Positions 1-5,108 of a stretch of 5,108 nt of DNA are shown in pieces. The DNA is from Thermoanaerobaculia bacterium (GTDB taxonomy: Bacteria > Bacteroidota > Bacteroidia > Chitinophagales > Saprospiraceae). The notes under the pieces were generated by a model. It saw nothing but the letters and a program-made list of their open reading frames with translations, was not told the DNA's origin and did no database searches. The position numbers and the translations under genes were made by a program. The stretch is taken from assembly GCA_023151335.1 (NCBI GenBank), contig JAKLJF010000014.1:14488-19595 (forward strand), written 5' to 3'. Every line of letters begins with the position of its first letter. The stretch's first letter is position 1.

Positions 1-3000
1 CCCAGCCTGGAGTGGGCTTCCCCTGAACTTCTTTTCAACGCCAAACGCGGCGACTTCCCGGTCGTCAGCAATATTACCCTGCGCGAAGGCGATCTCGTCG
101 TGACATATTTGCCGGGCAAGGCCAAAAGCAGCCTGTCGTACAGGATCGATCTTGGCCTGCGCCTGCCCGGCGGTGATTCCATTGCGCCGCAACCCTACGA
201 ACTGGCCGAAACGCCGCCGCCCACCGGCAGCAAAGAACAGCGGCAACTGGTATGGCAGGATTTTACTGAACAGTTACCTGATTTCGACGCGCCGTATACC
301 CTCTTTGTACGGCGTTCGCTCATGGGCGCCGTTAACTGTGCCGGAGAACGTCCGGCATTTACCCTGCAAAAACAATTGCCGCATTACGCTGCCGGCGCCG
401 CGGGCATCGTACTCATCGGACTTGGGCAGGTATATAACCAGCAGAAAAAAGACGCCTACGAACAATATCAGCAGGCATGGGCTGCCGGGCAGAGCCAGGA
501 AGAAGCCGGTTCCTTCTTTCAAACTGCCCATGACAAACGAAATGCGGCCCAGGCTTGTACCTACGCCGGCTGGGCATTGTTGGGCGCCGACGCGTTATGG
601 TATGTTTTCCGGCATTTGAAAATCCGCCAGCGGCAAAAAATATACGATAAATTTTGTGGGCAGCCGTCATTGTCTTCACTGCGCCTGCGCCCTGCCAGCG
701 TACCGCAAAGCCCCTATCCGGGTCTGGGCATTTCCTTCACCTTTTCAACCGGCCGGCCATGAAACAACTGAAACGACTGATTCTCACCGTCATTATCGGG
801 GCGTATTGCTGCGCGCTGTACTGCCAGGATAATAAATACGGGTGCTATCACGATTTACGCGCGGAAGGCGTACGGCTAATGCAGCAAAAAAACTACGGCG
901 AAGCCAGCAACCGCTTCTGGGCAGCGCTCATTACCTGCGCGGAAAAACCGGCCAATAACGACCTGAGCGATCTGATCCAACAGTGCCAGGCCAGTTGGGT
1001 AAGGGATCTGGAAAAATCTGTGCAACAACAAAAAGAAGCTTACCAAACGGCCCTGGCAGCCCAGCGGGAGGCCGAAGCGGCCAAAGTATCGGAAGAAAAA
1101 GCCCGCAAAGAAGCCGAGGCCAATGCAACACTGGCGCGCGAGCGGGGTATTAAAGCCGAATCGCTGCGTTTAGCCTTGCTCAGCGACATGATCCGGCAAA
1201 AAGGCCGGACTTCCGACGCCCTGGTGCTGGCCTACCTCGCCCTTCAAATGGCCGGCCCCGATACCAGTGGCGTGATGATGCGCGCCTTCGGCGAAGCCGT
1301 GCGCGATTCGATGACAAATACGCTGTTCAGCAGTCCCAACGCGGCGGAATACCTGCAACAGGTTGCTGGCGGCCAAATCCTTTTGCTGAAGACCGCCGGA
1401 GGGCCGTTTTATATCATTAAAAAGACGAACACCCCCGGTGCTACAGCCCGGGTTGTACAACTGGAAGCCGGCTTTACCCATGTGGTTGCCGCGCCTGCCG
1501 GCGACCTTTTCGTCGCCTGGGGATCGGGAAATACGGCACGACTGATCGATGCCGGCGGCGCCTTGGTGGCCACCCTCAACGGGCATACGGAAGCGATCCG
1601 CTGCGCCGCTTTTTCGCCCGATGGAAAACAAATTGCCACCGGCTCGCGCGACAATTCGGCCCGGATTTGGGATCGCGGCGGAAAACTGCTGGCTATGCTC
1701 GGCGCCCACCAGGGGAATGTGCTGGAAGTCGTGTTTTCGCCCGATGGCGCCGCCCTGTTCACCCGCTCCGCCGACGGCAGCGTCAGCGCATGGGACATCC
1801 AGGGTACGCCCACGGCAGGTTTTAACGCGGAGAACAAATTGCTGCGCCGCGCCACCCTGTCGCCCGATGGTAAATGGCTGGCCTCGGTTTTCTCCGACGG
1901 CAGCGCGACGTTCTGGCATGCCGGCGGCGCCAAACTCCGTGACCTGGACAACGGCCATGACAAAATACAGGGAGCGTTTCAGTTCGCCCAAAATGCCCCG
2001 CTCGCGGCGGTTCGTCAGGGAAATCAGGATGTCGGCATTTGGTCGGCCGAAGGCAATTTGCTGCAAACCCTCCGGCATCCGGCCCCGGTAAACGGCTTTC
2101 GCATCGGCTCCGACGGCGCCCGTTTACTCACCTGGGCAAAAGACCGAGTCGCGCGGCTTTGGGATGCAGGTGGTACATTGTTGCGCGAGTTCAGGGGGCA
2201 TCAGCAGGAAATTATATCGGCAGAAATGTCGGCAGACAATAAATTTATATTGACTTCCTCGAAAGACGGAACGGCTAAACTGTGGGACATCAACGGCAGT
2301 ATTTTAAGCGAATGGATTACCGGCGCCGGCGCCCCCGCTCAATTCAACGCCGGCGACCCGGGGGTATTGCTTACGTTGAACGATGGCCGGACCCTGGCTT
2401 TTTCGCCGTTTCCGGGAGATATTTACCATCAAATGGACCGGGGGGAAATGCTTTCCGGCAGGAACACAGCCCGGTTGTTACAGGAATTTAATGTTCAATT
2501 TTCCGATGCTTTGCAGTAAACGGCAACCGATTGTTTGTCCAAAGCGTTACAATAGCCAGAATATCCCTCACCACCCGAATGCCCGCATTTTTTCTGCCTG
2601 ACCGGCAGCGTCCAGCGGCTTCAAAACTGCTTTGCCGGAAATCCCCTGTTCATCCAGATACTGCGACCAAACGTTACCTTCCCGGTCATAGTACAAGTAT
2701 AAACGGTCGGCGGCATAGTCCCGGGTCAGGCGATTGCTGATCACGTCGCGAACCGAGTGCCCCGACAAGCGCACGCCGAGATTGGTTTTTTCCGCCTGCA
2801 TTTGTTGCTCGATCAGCCGCTCGCACCGGCAGCCGGCGTCCGTATATTTTACCCGCATTTGCCAAACCTTGCCGTTTTCACCGGCACGGATCAACCCGTG
2901 GTGTGTGACCGAACCGGCGGCGAACCAGATTTCATAAGCGCTTTGCGCAGAAAGCGCAACGGTTTGAATCCAATAAATCATCGAAAGCAGGATAAGACTC

Positions 3001-5108
3001 TTCATAGCAACATATTTTTTATTGATCTCATTGACCACATTGATCTCATTGACCTCATTAAAAAAGAAAGGCGGCAGTCGAGGTTCATCGCTATCTGCCG
3101 CCCGTTCTTTTTCATCACCGGGTATTGGCTTTGGGGGCGCAAAATTTGGGGCCCGGGATTTGGTTTTTCCGGGATTTGGGCATTGGTTCCGGGGTTTATG
3201 GTTTCAGGGGCCGGTTAAGTGGGGCTGGTTTCCGGGGAATGGTTTAAGGAGTTTACCCTTCAATACCGGCAGTTCATGGGATTAAGGTTTGGGGTCCCGG
3301 AAGCTGTTTTTAAGGGGTTTCATCTCCGGCGGTTGTTTTCAACTTTTTTTGGGATCAGGCCTTGGGGTGTTTAATGAAGCGTGTTTGTATTTTGTTGGTT
3401 TTGAGGTTTAGTCGCAGGGACTAAAAAAATGTCAATTACCCGAAACTCAAACTTTGAGTCGCGGGGATGGCGCCCCGCCAAGGGTGTACGAATCCGCAAC
3501 CCGCCCAACCCGTTAAACCCGCTCAACCCGCTCAACCCGTTAAACCTCATATTGGATATTTCTGACAAAACAAGCCGCTCTGCTTTTCAGGGATTGGTTG
3601 TAATGCTACCTTTGGCCGCCCGGAGCCTGGATTTTTTCCGTACTGTTTATTTAGTTAACCAAATCTCTCCGTCATCAAGATGAGTCGATTCATTTTACAT
3701 CGCCTTTGCCTGGCAGTGGGGGCAATCCTTGCTGTTGCTTTTCCCTTACATGCCCAGAACATTTCCTCCGCCAAAGAAACAGCCCTGCGTTTCCTGCAGG
3801 GCAATCCCGCCCAATTCAACCTCACCCGCGAAGACGTTTCCGACGTGCGCATTACCGATGCCTACGCGACCAAACACAACGGCCTTACCCACGTATGGGT
3901 GCAGCAACAACACGCCGGCATTCCGGTGTACAACGCGCTGTTCGGGCTGCACGTGCGTCCCGACGGATCGGTGCTGCACCTCGGCCACCGTTTCGTGCCG
4001 GAACTGGCCAAAATCGTCAACACTACCCTGCCCTCCCTGGGCGCTGCCAGGGCGCTCGAACTGGCCATGGCCGACCTGGGTTTTACCGGTTTTAAAACGC
4101 CGCCGGTCAAACGCAAAATCAACGAGCGCAACTGGGTATTCGAAAACGGCGCCATTTCGCGTTCAGAGATACCAGTGTCGATCTGTTATGTCCTGAATGA
4201 AAAAAAGAAACCGCGCTTAGCCTGGAATATTTTTATCGATCAGGCCAATACCTCCGACATGTGGACGATGTGCGTGGACGCGCAAACGGGCGAACTCCTG
4301 CTCAAACAAAACCACACGCTCTATTGCAACGCCGGCCACGTACACCGCGCCGGCGAAACCTGCACGGAAGAAAACGCTGCCCCTGACCTGGCAACCCAAG
4401 GTCTCCAAATAATCCGCAATCCGCAATCCGTAATCAAAAATCAAAAATCGGACGGTTCCGCCGACGCCGCTTACCGCGTATTCGCCCTGCCTGCCGAAAG
4501 CCCGGCGCACGGCGCGCACGAATTGGTAACCAACCCGCACGATCCGCAGGCCTCGCCCTGGGGCTGGCACGACATCGACGGCGCCGACGGGGCGGAGTAC
4601 GCCTATACCCGCGGCAACAACGTATGGGCCTTCGACGACAGCGCCGACGACAACGAAGGCACGCCCGCAGAATCGGCAGACGGCGGCGCCAACCTCTCTT
4701 TCGATTTCCCCTTCAACCCCGATGCCGAGCCGCAAGTCAACCGGGATGCCGCCATCACCAACCTGTTCTATATGAACAACATGATGCACGACATCACCTA
4801 CCGCTTCGGTTTCGACGAGCCGGCCGGCAACTTCCAGGTCAATAACTACGGCAAAGACGGAGAAGGAAACGACCCTGTTTCCGCCAACGCACTCGACGGC
4901 GGCGGCACCGACAACGCCAACTTCGCCACGCCGCCCGACGGCATCTCCGGGCGTATGCAAATGTATGTTTGGGGACGGCAAGGGGGTAAAATTGTCAAGG
5001 TAAATGCACCCGGCGCGATCCTTGGCACCTATTCCGCCACACGGGGCAACTTTGGCGGGACCATCACCACAACGCCTGTCACCGGCGATGTAGTCATTAC
5101 CGATGACG

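Overview
The window looks like a GC-rich member of the Bacteroidota, most likely a Saprospiria/Lewinella-type bacterium. This is an inference from several signs: no gene start has a recognisable Shine-Dalgarno sequence, there is an M36 (fungalysin) metallopeptidase of the kind common in that group, an exported WD40 protein with a STAND-like neck, and intergenic DNA full of short-period tandem repeats. No marker gene is present to prove the taxonomy.

Layout. (1) Positions 1-762 (+) hold the 3' part of a membrane protein with a beta-sandwich-like extracytoplasmic region and two transmembrane segments. (2) Positions 759-2519 (+) hold an exported protein with a signal peptide, a TPR-like helix pair, a coiled coil and a C-terminal WD40 propeller. 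It overlaps gene 1 by ATGA, so the two are almost certainly cotranscribed. (3) Positions 2568-3005 (-) hold a small secreted protein of unknown function, convergent with gene 2. (4) Positions 3006-3679 are a long non-coding gap between two divergent genes. It carries, in order, a 9-bp tandem array, a strong bidirectional-looking hairpin, about 300 bp of strongly G/T-biased DNA, three short hairpins in a row, a second and unrelated 9-bp tandem array, and a possible Bacteroidota-type promoter. (5) From 3680 to the end (+) runs the 5' part of a secreted M36 metallopeptidase. The window ends before its catalytic HEXXH motif.

How the parts relate. Genes 1 and 2 probably act together at the cell envelope: a membrane-anchored partner and an exported beta-propeller scaffold. 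The protease gene is an independent unit with its own leader. No defence system, mobile-element gene, CRISPR array, tRNA or rRNA was found. The most unusual material is non-coding: the packed repeat/hairpin region between 3006 and 3560, and a 42-bp stretch of 7-bp repeats of intergenic character that lies in frame inside the protease gene, between its propeptide and its catalytic domain.
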